A DNA stretch of 64,000 bases, taken from Streptococcus sp. LYSM12. Its GTDB lineage: Bacteria; Bacillota; Bacilli; Lactobacillales; Streptococcaceae. The notes below the pieces were generated by a model. That model was not told the origin of the DNA, did not search any database, and saw only the letters and a program-made list of their open reading frames with translations. The position numbers and the translations under genes were made by a program. Below are positions 39,800 through 48,427 of this stretch, piece after piece. Each line of letters begins with the position of its first letter. Within the stretch, counting starts at the first letter, position 1. Location: assembly GCF_004569635.1 (NCBI RefSeq), contig NZ_SPOZ01000008.1, positions 75-64,074 of the forward strand, given 5' to 3'.

Positions 39800-41665
39800 T
39801 TATTCAATATGAATGGAAAAATCGTCTGTCTTGTATTTATCCATATTTAAAACTCTTACATATTCATCCAACTTTCTAACCGCATTTTCGTATTCTTCGA
39901 TTTTATTGTCTAGCTGATTCTGTATCATTTCAATCTCAGATTCAATCTGTCCAATTGTTACATTCTGCGATAAATTCATCTTGGAACATTCATACTTAGC
40001 TAATTGCTTGGTATCTTGATTATCACTTTGTAGGTTAACAACTACTTCTGCCATCTTGTTTAAGGTGGTGTTTTTGTCTTGAAGATTTGTCAATTCAATA
40101 TCTAGCTGTGCGATGTCTCCAACCAATTCATCTTTTAATTCTAGAAAGGATTTATTTTGAATGTTTAATGTCATCAATAAATTGATTTCTTCAATTTTTT
40201 GTTGAAGACTGACCAGACTTATTCGTCTCTTATAAGGTAAAGACTTATTGTCAAACGTTAGTTGGCGAATCAAGTCCCTTCCTTTCATAAATCGATTCAT
40301 TTCTGAGTCCTCTTTATGATAAATGAAATAAGAAGATGTTTCTCGAATAAACACCTGATACTGCTTCTTATTTTCTTGTTCTAAGATATTAAGTTGATGA
40401 TTTGGAATGAAGATTAGTCCTTCTTGTCCAATACCCATCCAAACTTTAACAAATAGACCATCTAGCACAATTTTTTCAATTTGCTCCTCCGTGATCTCAA
40501 CTTCAAACTCATGTACAGCATCTCTCTTAGTTTTATACGTTTCATAAGCTTCGGTTATTTCTTCTACAGTCAATATTTCTGAAAGCTGTTGTGTCTCAAA
40601 CTTTTCAAATTCTATTTTTACTTCATTATTATGAAGCACTTCAAACACATCATGTTCCTTGAAATAACTATCAAAATACGTAGTATCATAAAGATTTTTC
40701 TTTCTTAATGACTTATTTGGTATGGAAATGCAGCTTTTTCCATCAGAAAGAACAAAATCTATCGTTTTTTTCTTGCTCTTCAATTCTAATCCCAGTAACC
40801 GAGCTTTCTCAACTAAATCATCAAATGAGTTGGATCTTAGCAATAAAAATTCTAAAATCAGTTCAATCTTTTTCTTGGCAAAGTAACGTTGAAAATATTC
40901 TTTTGAATAGGGTTCTCTCTTATTCAGCTTATCTCCTTGGATGACTTGCTTCATATTTCTATCTGTCATAAAAAATCGGCTATGTTTCCTTGAGAAATCT
41001 ATTTTGACATTTAGTTGCTCAGCTTTTTGCATAAAATCATTGAAATCAATTGAATGTTCCATGAGAAAAAATAACCGCTGCTTCAATTCGTATTTGTGAT
41101 TAGAACGTCGATAGACCTCATAATCTCTATGAGAATAACGTTTAGGTGGAATGATTTTAGCACCCGCTACTTTAGAAATTCTATCCGAAATCATTTGTAA
41201 ATTTCTTTCAAGAGCGTAGTCCCACTTCAACTTTTTTTGAGATTGGCTATTGATTGAGTTGATAATAATGTGATTATGACAATGGTCCTGATCAACATGA
41301 GTGGCAACAATGAATTTATATTGACCACCTATCAACTCTTTTATCGTTTCATAGCCAATACGATTGATTTCCTCTGGGCTTAATTTATCTTCAGGTGAGA
41401 AAGACTGAATAATATGATGAGCATGTATTTTCTGTTGCTTTTTCTCTTGTCTATCAAACCGTGAGTCGTAGAGTTGGTCATTTGAAAGAAAATTATTTTG
41501 ATACATCTTCACCAGTTCCACATAGTCAGGAAAATCAAGATAATTACTCATCCCAAAATCTGAAATCAATGATAAATTCCTGGTTTTCTTAGGATCAAGA
41601 ATATACTTAATCAATTGACGGCGGTATTTTTTCCCATGAACAGCATAATGCTTAGTGATGACCAT
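39800..41665 (-). CDS. Relaxase (MOBP-like, Tn5252/ICESa2603 type)
   Basis: 621 residues. The N-terminal third is a relaxase domain: IHAHHIIQSFSPED and then FIVATHVDQDHCHNHIII with the metal-binding histidine triad. A basic middle and a long coiled-coil-rich C-terminus (about 480-620) follow. It should nick oriT and pilot the transferred strand. It overlaps mobC by 14 bp, so the two are coupled. No type IV secretion genes are seen in the window; they would lie further right if this is a full ICE. Confidence 0.9.
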   Translation of the reverse strand: MVITKHYAVHGKKYRRQLIKYILDPKKTRNLSLISDFGMSNYLDFPDYVELVKMYQNNFLSNDQLYDSRFDRQEKKQQKIHAHHIIQSFSPEDKLSPEEINRIGYETIKELIGGQYKFIVATHVDQDHCHNHIIINSINSQSQKKLKWDYALERNLQMISDRISKVAGAKIIPPKRYSHRDYEVYRRSNHKYELKQRLFFLMEHSIDFNDFMQKAEQLNVKIDFSRKHSRFFMTDRNMKQVIQGDKLNKREPYSKEYFQRYFAKKKIELILEFLLLRSNSFDDLVEKARLLGLELKSKKKTIDFVLSDGKSCISIPNKSLRKKNLYDTTYFDSYFKEHDVFEVLHNNEVKIEFEKFETQQLSEILTVEEITEAYETYKTKRDAVHEFEVEITEEQIEKIVLDGLFVKVWMGIGQEGLIFIPNHQLNILEQENKKQYQVFIRETSSYFIYHKEDSEMNRFMKGRDLIRQLTFDNKSLPYKRRISLVSLQQKIEEINLLMTLNIQNKSFLELKDELVGDIAQLDIELTNLQDKNTTLNKMAEVVVNLQSDNQDTKQLAKYECSKMNLSQNVTIGQIESEIEMIQNQLDNKIEEYENAVRKLDEYVRVLNMDKYKTDDFSIHIE

Positions 41666-42017
41666 AAAATTCTCTCAATCGCTGACACTTTATGTCAAAA
41701 TCTTGTTGTAACTGTGTTTCTAACTCTGCTATACCGAGCTGCAATTCTTTGACTTGTTGAAGACTAAGTAGGTGGCTTTGATTTACCGAACGTGCAATCT
41801 GGTTTATATTATTTCCAATCCTACGAATTTCAAAAATCAGGTCTTGAAAACCTCTTGTATCGATTGTGATAAAATTCATACGAGGATTGAGTAAGGTTTT
41901 TCTGGCATAATGCGAAAAGTTTGGACACTGACTCTGAGCAAGATTTTTATTGAGGATAATTAATTCTTGATCACTCAAATACACCTTTTTCACATTGGTT
42001 CGATAACGATTTTCCAT
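41652..42017 (-). CDS. mobC: MobC-type relaxosome accessory protein
   Basis: 121 residues with the MobC signature LIFEIRRIGNNINQIARSVN at about residues 60-85, followed by a coiled coil. It helps the relaxase melt oriT. It is encoded directly before the relaxase gene. Confidence 0.88.
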   Translation of the reverse strand: MENRYRTNVKKVYLSDQELIILNKNLAQSQCPNFSHYARKTLLNPRMNFITIDTRGFQDLIFEIRRIGNNINQIARSVNQSHLLSLQQVKELQLGIAELETQLQQDFDIKCQRLREFYGHH

Positions 42018-42023
42018 AATAAC

Positions 42024-42386
42024 TTACCCCATGTACTTGTCTTTGAATGAATAGCTTAATGGAATAGTTACCTCAATTTCCTTCATCAAGTCTTTGATAC
42101 AAGTCAGGATGATTTCAAGATGTTCCATAGTAACTGATTGAGACAACTTTGCCAGAACAAGTATTTCATGTACATCCCGGTAAATCTGTTCTACTTTTTG
42201 GTGCTGTAAATATTTTATCCATTCTTCAAGCTGCTGAGATGGTTGGTGGTCTATTTTCAATAATTTACCTCTAGCAAAAGGGGAAAATTGTTCATATCCC
42301 TCCTGTTCCATAAAATTTTGTATCTGTTGATACTCTTCTATTGAGAAATTGACTTCCTTACGTATCTCTCTAACTAGATTTCCCAT
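42024..42386 (-). CDS. Small mobilisation-region protein, MobC-like N-terminus
   Basis: 120 residues. The first half (REIRKEVNFSIEEYQQIQNF, then YEQFSPFARGKLLKI) resembles the ribbon-helix-helix start of MobC proteins, but the MobC core signature is lacking. It starts the mobilisation operon, 6 bp before mobC. It is probably a relaxosome component or local repressor. Confidence 0.75.
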   Translation of the reverse strand: MGNLVREIRKEVNFSIEEYQQIQNFMEQEGYEQFSPFARGKLLKIDHQPSQQLEEWIKYLQHQKVEQIYRDVHEILVLAKLSQSVTMEHLEIILTCIKDLMKEIEVTIPLSYSFKDKYMG

Positions 42387-42708
42387 CCTGTATCCTCCTC
42401 ATTCTTTAATATCGGTATATCCCCGCCCTCGTATTAGACACGGCACTGCATAATATCTTCCTTTCAGGTCTTTGCGAGCTCAGATATTGTGTCCACAATA
42501 TCCCAAAAATCATATCGCCAGCTGACCAAAACCTTCCAGTTTTGACAGCCAACGATAAGATAACTTGGTGGCTCCGCCCCCAAACCCCCAGTGAAAAATC
42601 AAGGATTGATTTTCTTAGGAATGGTATTAGGATAACAGGGATGATTTGGAAAAGGTATCACAAAATTGATATAATACTTTTATAGGAATATTTTCAAAGA
42701 GGTGCATT
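42387..42708. other. Candidate oriT region
   Basis: Non-coding 320 bp upstream of the mobilisation operon. It contains the inverted repeat GATATTGTG/CACAATATC (42483-42502), a second one CAAAAC/GTTTTG near 42520-42537, and a stretch GGTGGCTCCGCCCCCAAACC. This position and structure are typical of oriT regions. The nick site is not identified. Confidence 0.5.
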
Positions 42709-43127
42709 ATGTCCAAATCATCTAAACAAATTGAAGAAGATGCTGTCGATTATTTAAAAATGGCGTTAAAAAAATCAAAACATATTAACAGAGAAATTTC
42801 TGAGGGAGATAAATAACCAATCTGGGATGGTCACATATACTTTTACAAAAATATAGAAAGACGAAATATTGATTTTTTGGAGCGAATTCCTGTTCAGTTT
42901 AAAGGTTGTGATGATTATTATAACGAAAATGTTGGATACCCTCTAAGCAGGATTAATTTGGAGCATTATCTAACTGAAGGTGGTGTGCTCTACTTTGTAG
43001 TGTACTCGAAAGACGTTAGTCCTACTGTCACTTATGCTTCACTAACACCAAAAGTCATTAAGAACGTATTGCCAGCTAGTGACAAGAAAAAAAGAATTAA
43101 GAAAAAAGAAGATATCTTTCTCCTGTT
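42709..43127 (+). pseudogene. DUF4365-type protein, broken by an in-frame stop and an IS3 fragment
   Basis: An ATG at 42709 with AGAGG upstream gives 35 codons and then TAA at 42814-42816. The same frame continues without further stops (PIWDGHIYFYKN, then FLERIPVQFKG) until the IS3 fragment begins near 43128. The N-terminal SKSSKQIEEDAVDYLKMAL and the DFLERIPVQFKG block look like DUF4365, a nuclease-like domain found in mobile and defence loci. A single C-to-T change (CAA to TAA) would explain the stop. The protein is certainly truncated at its C-terminus. Confidence 0.7.
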
Positions 43128-43541
43128 CTGGATGGCTATAATAGCGAAATTATTGATTTTACCTTATCCCGCTCTCCAAACCTCATACAAGTCAAGACCA
43201 TGCTTGAGAAGGTCTTCCCTGAGGAAACTTACCCAAATACCATTCTCCATAGTGACCAAGGTTGGCAATACCAACATGAAGTCTATCACCGCTTTCTTGC
43301 AAGTAAAGGCATACATCCTTCCATGTCTCGCAAAGGGACCAGCACGGATAATGGTATGATGGAATCCTTCTTTGGTGTCTTGAAGAAAGAGATGTTTTAT
43401 GGCTTTGAGAAGACTTTCAAGTCTCTGGATCAACTGGAGCAAGCTATCACCGAGTATATTTTTTACTACAACAATAAATGCATTAAAGAAAAACTAAAAG
43501 GACTTAGTCCTGTTCAGTATAGAATTAAATCCTTTCAATAA
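43128..43541 (+). mobile_element. IS3-family transposase (OrfB) C-terminal fragment
   Basis: 138 codons of the DDE domain: LDGYNSEIIDFTLS, TILHSDQGWQYQ, GTSTDNGMMESFFGVLK with the last catalytic Glu, and the YIFYYNNKCIKEKLKGLSP end. The N-terminal half and OrfA are missing. A right terminus follows, with TTTTTGGGGTCAGTACA around 43557-43573. It cuts into the DUF4365 gene. Confidence 0.85.
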
Positions 43542-43666
43542 TATTTTTTGTCTAACTTTTTGGGGTCAGTACAATGACTCATAAATATTTTTTTGCAAGT
43601 TCAAATACTCCATGAGATTAATAACTTTATTATTTTAGCCAACTTTACTAATCGTATAAACATTCT

Positions 43667-43706
43667 CCAAATTTCTCAACATCAATTGAGAAATTTGGCT
43701 TTTTCC
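43667..43706 (+). terminator. Hairpin between IS remnant and cadA
   Basis: CCAAATTTCTCAA / TTGAGAAATTTGG arms (43667-43679, 43686-43698) followed by CTTTTT on the plus strand. It could also stop the convergent cadA transcript. Confidence 0.6.
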
Positions 43707-43815
43707 GTTGCTCAGTTAAAGCGTCCTTTAGTTGTATATTTCCTGTTAATATCCCTTTTGAAGCATAACATTGTTTTCAATGATCGCATCCGATTGTTGA
43801 CACCCATTTTAGAAC

Positions 43816-45945
43816 CTATTCTTTGATTTTCAATAAGCGTAAACTGTTTAATGTTACAAGTAAAGTTGCTCCCATATCAGCAAATATCGCTATCCAAAGT
43901 GTTAACCAACCGGGCATGACCAAAAGTAATGCCACTAATTTAATCGCCAAAGAGAAGGTAATGTTTTGCTTGATGATTGCTAAAGCCTTACGGCTTAATT
44001 TTATTGTATATGGCAATTTACTCAAATCATCAGACATTAAGGCGATGTCAGCCGTTTCTAAAGCTGTATCAGTTCCAGCACCACCCATTGCTACACCAAC
44101 GGTAGATGCCGCAAGGGCTGGAGCATCATTCACGCCATCTCCGACCATCCCCACACTTTGATGTTTTTCTCGAAGTTCTTTAATAAAATTAAGCTTATCT
44201 TCTGGAAGTAAGTCAGCTTTAATATCCGAAACACCAACTTGTTTTCCGATGGCTGTTGCCGTTCTTTGGTTATCGCCTGTTAGCATCACTGTTTCGATTC
44301 CCATATTGTTCAACTTGCCGATAACTTCTTTAGACGATTCCCTCATTTCATCGGCTACGGCAATAAACGAAAGAATTTCTTTTTCTGTTCCTAACACCAT
44401 CACCGTTTTACCTTGAGTTTGCATATCGGCAATTTTTTCTTTTTTATCGCTTGAAATGCTTCCGTGTAATTCCTCAAAAAGATTTTGACTTCCCACATAA
44501 TACATTTCATTATTTATTTTGGCTTTAACGCCTTTACCTGTAATGGATTGAAAATCCTCTACTGTTACTTCATTGAATTTTAATCCATTTTCTTCTGCTT
44601 TTCGCATAATCGCTGAAGCAAGAGGGTGCTGCGATCCTTTTTCAATGGCTGATGTTATGGTTATTAATTCATTTTCATTTCTACCATATGTCACAATGTC
44701 TGTTACAGCTGGAATCCCTTTGGTTAATGTTCCTGTTTTATCAAATGCTATCGCTTTTAAGTGTCCTGCTGCTTCTAAATGGATACCACCTTTAATTAAT
44801 ACACCATTTTTCGCTGCATTTCCTATTGCTGTAACCACAGCAACTGGAGTTGAGACTACTAAGGCACAAGGACAACCAACCACTAATACAGCTAATCCTT
44901 GATAAATCCATTGGCTCCAGTCTCCGCCAAATAATGGTGGAACTACTGCAATTAAAAGAGCTAGTATGACAATAGCTGGTGTATAGTATTTTGCAAATTT
45001 ATCGACAAACGCTTGAGAGGGGGCCCGTTCTGCTTGGGCTTCTTCTACCAAGTGAATGATTTTTGAAAGAGTAGTATCTTCAACTCGTTTTGTTACTTTA
45101 ACCTCAAGTAACCCTTCTTCATTCAAGGTTCCTGCAAATACTTCATCATTTGTGATTTTCGTTACTGGAACACTTTCACCTGTAATCGCAGCCTGATTTA
45201 ATGTCGATGTACCTTTAACCACTATTCCATCCATTGCTAACTTTTGACCGGGCTTAACTATCATGATGTCTCCAACTTGAATCTCATCAACATGAATCAT
45301 CATTTCTTCATTGCCTCGTCGAATTAACGCTTCTTTTGGGGCAATATCCATTAAAGATTCAATAGATTGACGTGCTTTATCCATTGAATAACGCTCTAAT
45401 GCTTCACTAATCGCAAATAGGATAACAACGGTTGCCCCTTCACCCCATTCACCAATAATTGCAGCTCCTATAATGGCAATAGTCATAAGCGTATTCATAT
45501 CGAAATTTAATCTTCTTAAATTTTTGAGACCTTTAATAAATAACGAATATCCACCGATTAAAATGGACGCTGCATAACCAATTGTCGGTAGAACATGCTC
45601 TTCACCATACTGCTCTCCTAAGAACCAGCTAACTACAAGTAAAAGAGCTGATATATATACCTTAATGTTTTCTTTCTGCTTCCAAAAAGGTTCTCCTCCT
45701 ACCCTTTGTTCTTTTTCATCTCGAATTTTTAAATTTTCAAATGCTCCTGCTTTTTCTAATTCTTCAATGGTTGTCGTCCCTTTAACATAAACTTTAGATG
45801 CTCCGAAATTTACTTTCGCATCCTGAACACCGGGAAGTTCTTTAACATTATTTTCAAAAATGGCTGCACAGTTAGTACAAGTAAATCCTTGAACACGATA
45901 GGCTTTCATTTCTTTTTCAGACTGTTTTGCTTTCCCTCTAGACAT
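43816..45945 (-). CDS. cadA: Cadmium/zinc-exporting P1B-type ATPase
   Basis: 709 residues. It has an N-terminal metal-binding domain with GFTCTNC (Cys23, Cys26). The membrane CPC motif is [13 protein letters not shown], phosphorylation is at DKTGTLTKG, and the hinge motif is [13 protein letters not shown]. It pumps Cd, Zn and possibly Pb out of the cell. It overlaps cadC by 8 bp and is co-transcribed with it. It is a clear relative of the second CadA at 59313-61430 but not identical. Confidence 0.94.
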   Translation of the reverse strand: MSRGKAKQSEKEMKAYRVQGFTCTNCAAIFENNVKELPGVQDAKVNFGASKVYVKGTTTIEELEKAGAFENLKIRDEKEQRVGGEPFWKQKENIKVYISALLLVVSWFLGEQYGEEHVLPTIGYAASILIGGYSLFIKGLKNLRRLNFDMNTLMTIAIIGAAIIGEWGEGATVVILFAISEALERYSMDKARQSIESLMDIAPKEALIRRGNEEMMIHVDEIQVGDIMIVKPGQKLAMDGIVVKGTSTLNQAAITGESVPVTKITNDEVFAGTLNEEGLLEVKVTKRVEDTTLSKIIHLVEEAQAERAPSQAFVDKFAKYYTPAIVILALLIAVVPPLFGGDWSQWIYQGLAVLVVGCPCALVVSTPVAVVTAIGNAAKNGVLIKGGIHLEAAGHLKAIAFDKTGTLTKGIPAVTDIVTYGRNENELITITSAIEKGSQHPLASAIMRKAEENGLKFNEVTVEDFQSITGKGVKAKINNEMYYVGSQNLFEELHGSISSDKKEKIADMQTQGKTVMVLGTEKEILSFIAVADEMRESSKEVIGKLNNMGIETVMLTGDNQRTATAIGKQVGVSDIKADLLPEDKLNFIKELREKHQSVGMVGDGVNDAPALAASTVGVAMGGAGTDTALETADIALMSDDLSKLPYTIKLSRKALAIIKQNITFSLAIKLVALLLVMPGWLTLWIAIFADMGATLLVTLNSLRLLKIKE

Positions 45946-46306
45946 TGATCTTCACCTCTTTCTTATGTGCCAATGCAATCATCATAATTTGTCTGATATA
46001 CTCATCATCTAAGGAATAAAATGCAAGTTTTCCCTCTTTTCGAAACTTAACAATCCCTTGCTTATGGAGCGTTCGCAGGTGATGAGAGGTATTTGCAACC
46101 GTAACACCTATAATATTTGCAATATCACACACACACAGTTCGTCATCTTGACACAATGCATAGGTAATTTTTGCTCTATTTTTATCTGCAATAGCTTTTA
46201 ACATTTGGGCAACACTAGAAATATCTACTGTCTGTAAATTACCTTGTATTCGATTGACCTTTTCTTCGTCATAACAATAAATTTCACAAGTATTTTTTTA
46301 ATCATA
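45938..46306 (-). CDS. cadC: CadC-type ArsR/SmtB repressor with scrambled N-terminal metal site
   Basis: 122 codons from the ATG at 46306 with GAGGTGAG upstream; this is the normal CadC length. The C-terminal part is canonical: [28 protein letters not shown], and a winged helix with [16 protein letters not shown]. Residues 5-15, however, read [11 protein letters not shown]. In the +1 frame the same DNA encodes [12 protein letters not shown], the family's normal N-terminus with both sensor cysteines. A missing A in a 7-A run and an extra A in a 5-A run compensate each other. Translated as written, the N-terminal metal ligands are lost. A shorter start at Met35 (46204) is possible. Confidence 0.8.
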
Positions 46307-46324
46307 TTCTCACCTCAATATCAT

Positions 46325-46375
46325 TCAAGTATTTGTTTGAATATAGTATAACCCTTTTCATTAATTAATTCAAGT
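46325..46375 (-). promoter_or_regulatory. cadCA promoter and CadC operator
   Basis: Leftward: TTGAAT (46370-46375), 17-bp spacer, TATACT (46347-46352). An imperfect palindrome ATTCAAACAAATACTTGAAT (46325-46344) overlaps the transcription start, the usual CadC operator layout. A second ATTCA/TGAAT set lies upstream. Confidence 0.75.
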
Positions 46376-46507
46376 GTTTTTTTGAATGAATAAAAAAATT
46401 CATAAAAAAAGACTTGGAGTACCCAATTCTAATAACAAAATAACCAAACTGCATAAGACTTTAAGTACATAACATTATTAGTATTGAACTTGTTGAGGAG
46501 GTGCTTT

Positions 46508-46807
46508 ATGAATCAGCTTGAGTTTCAGCGTAATCACCTGCAAATGGACTATTACAGCGAGAGCTACCAAGATTTTGAACGTGACTTCTACCGCTACTCC
46601 AACATGAATATTCCATTGATCTTCCTGACCGATGATATCCTCAAAACAATGGCGACTTCACGTAAGAATTACTTTGTCCTGAATAAGGAAAAGTCCAAAG
46701 ATAACCGCGATCACTTCTTCATATTTGAAGTAAGAACCTTAGAAGAGAATCCACTAATCTATCATTATACATATAAGAAAACAACTACATACTTAACACA
46801 AAAATAG
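46508..46807 (+). CDS. Small protein of unknown function (DUF5960-like)
   Basis: 99 residues from the ATG at 46508, which has GAGGAGGTG upstream. An ATG 24 bp earlier precedes that site. It starts NQLEFQRNHLQMDYYSESYQ and is acidic/aromatic with no membrane segment. It resembles, from memory, small DUF5960 proteins of streptococcal mobile elements. The function is unknown. Confidence 0.65.
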   Translation: MNQLEFQRNHLQMDYYSESYQDFERDFYRYSNMNIPLIFLTDDILKTMATSRKNYFVLNKEKSKDNRDHFFIFEVRTLEENPLIYHYTYKKTTTYLTQK

Positions 46808-46860
46808 GAACTGTTCAATTGACTGTTCCTATTTTTAATCTTCATAAAATCTAAGCTATT

Positions 46861-47649
46861 CTATTTTGAAAAATTTACCATCTTCGAATATTTTTCCAAA
46901 GGACCAGATGGTTTAAAACTAGGTCCCTGCCGACCAATTATTAATTTTCCTTCCCAGATTTCCTCAGGGATATTACTATCTGTTAGCTTAAACAAACTTT
47001 TTGAGTTTCCAAGTCGTTTAAAATATGCTCCAGAATAAATTGGCTCCTGATTACTGTCATTTGTGATAAAAGGGTCTTTATTCGAAATGTAAAAATCAAA
47101 CTCGTTACGATCTCTCCCAAAATAAAAGATTGGTATCTCAAGCATATTATCAATTTTTCTATTATGAATATACTCACATAGATTTAAGTAGCCACTTTCT
47201 ACAGTTTTAATCAAACCGAGATCTAGTTTATCTTGCTCCGATATTCTATACCCTCCTAGTACTAGATAAAAAATTAACAATGCATGGTTTCTAGTTTCTT
47301 CAATTGTTGTCCAATCATTTAAATTATGCTTATGAAAATAGCCATTTCTTAATCCTACAAAAGTTGACAATGACTCAACAATATAATAATACGTTTCGTC
47401 ATCAATACCATCAGCAAGTAAATCCATATTACGTGGATAGAATTTCTGACTGTTAAAATCTCCAAAAAAACTTGTAATAGATTTAAGATTTATATTTTTA
47501 ACTTTTGAACTATCATTAAGGAGTTTGTCAGAGAGTGTATCTAACGGTTTAGCTCCTGCAAATATTTTACGGTTTACAGAATCCTTTTCTATGGTATGTA
47601 AAGAGATATAGGAAAATAGAAATTGTTCAATAGATTTAAAATACCCCAT
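46861..47649 (-). CDS. HEPN-like protein of unknown function
   Basis: 262 residues, soluble, mostly helical in the N-terminal two thirds. Residues 101-106 read RNGYFH inside FVGLRNGYFHKHNLND. This fits the R-N-x3-H catalytic motif of HEPN-domain RNases, preceded and followed by helices as in that fold. Such proteins act in toxin-antitoxin and abortive-infection systems. No obvious antitoxin (MNT) gene is next to it. The family assignment rests on one motif, so it is a proposal. Confidence 0.5.
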   Translation of the reverse strand: MGYFKSIEQFLFSYISLHTIEKDSVNRKIFAGAKPLDTLSDKLLNDSSKVKNINLKSITSFFGDFNSQKFYPRNMDLLADGIDDETYYYIVESLSTFVGLRNGYFHKHNLNDWTTIEETRNHALLIFYLVLGGYRISEQDKLDLGLIKTVESGYLNLCEYIHNRKIDNMLEIPIFYFGRDRNEFDFYISNKDPFITNDSNQEPIYSGAYFKRLGNSKSLFKLTDSNIPEEIWEGKLIIGRQGPSFKPSGPLEKYSKMVNFSK

Positions 47650-47654
47650 GGCTA

Positions 47655-48254
47655 TTGATGTTAAATCAATATTTTCTGCATTTTGAAGAGAGTAAAATAG
47701 TTACTCCCTTATATGCTTTCGACATTGATTATCTGAATATTCCTAAATATGTCGGTCTATCAAAGGAGCAGATTCTGGAAAACTACCGCATCCTCCTGAC
47801 CTATTTGAATATCCCATGGTTTCTCGCATTGGATATGCCGGATTTCCCTAGTTCGGCTAGTGGGCTTTTCCACTTTTTCGAGGTCAAGAAGCTTTTTATG
47901 CTGGACTACCTGATCTTGATCTTTTCTGGAATGGGCACGCTATGGTTTGTACGACATCTAAATAGGAGACGAGAATCTTGGCGGCTCCTACCCTACTTCC
48001 GCCAGGGAACCCTTATTCCCCTTGCTATCCTTTTGGCTCTCCTGGTTAGCTTCGACACGCTGTTTGTGCTTTTCCATAAAGTTTTCTTTAACAATGACGC
48101 CTGGCTCTTCAATGCCACTACTGATCCTATTATCTTAGCTTTACCTGCCGAGTTCTTTATGCACAGTTTCCTCTTGGCCTTTGGATTAATCGAAGTCTTC
48201 CTAATCCTGGGGTACTTCACTACTAAATATCGAATCTCTGCCCCAAGCCGTTGA
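47655..48254 (+). pseudogene. DUF1461/TIGR01906 membrane protein, 5' end replaced
   Basis: Up to 199 codons. From LYAFDIDYLNIPKYVGLS onward it matches TIGR01906 (DUF1461) membrane proteins, with three remaining membrane segments. The family normally begins with another membrane segment before the LFDIDFLNIP block. Here only an unrelated stretch (MMLNQYFLHFEESK) precedes it. The upstream end therefore looks cut by rearrangement, and no good ribosome site is seen. It is probably a remnant, though an internal start could still give a short protein. Confidence 0.65.
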
Positions 48255-48277
48255 TTAAAAAGGTTATGGTTCATAAG

Positions 48278-48319
48278 AAAAACAGGGCTCTCCATCGAAA
48301 GCATGGGAGCCCTGTTTTT
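48278..48319 (+). terminator. Terminator of the DUF1461 gene
   Basis: AAAAACAGGGCTC / GAGCCCTGTTTTT arms with T tail, 24 bp after the stop. Confidence 0.9.
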
Positions 48320-48359
48320 ATCGAAAATTTATCGATCTATGATTTTCCTTATACAGCAT

Positions 48360-48412
48360 ACTGGCTGGTCTGACCCGATTCTGGAAGGGGGTCAAACCAG
48401 CCAGTGTTTTTT
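48360..48412. terminator. Strong hairpin between DUF1461 and copB
   Basis: ACTGGCTGGTCTGACCC / GGGTCAAACCAGCCAGT (one mismatch) followed by GTTTTTT on the plus strand. On the minus strand it lies just downstream of copB and probably also stops that transcript. Confidence 0.75.
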
Positions 48413-48427
48413 CGTTCCTGCTTCGTT

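Noticed and set aside
43593..43826. 77-codon frame beside cadA
   Set aside because: Covers a terminator hairpin and the cadA 3' end; no ribosome site.
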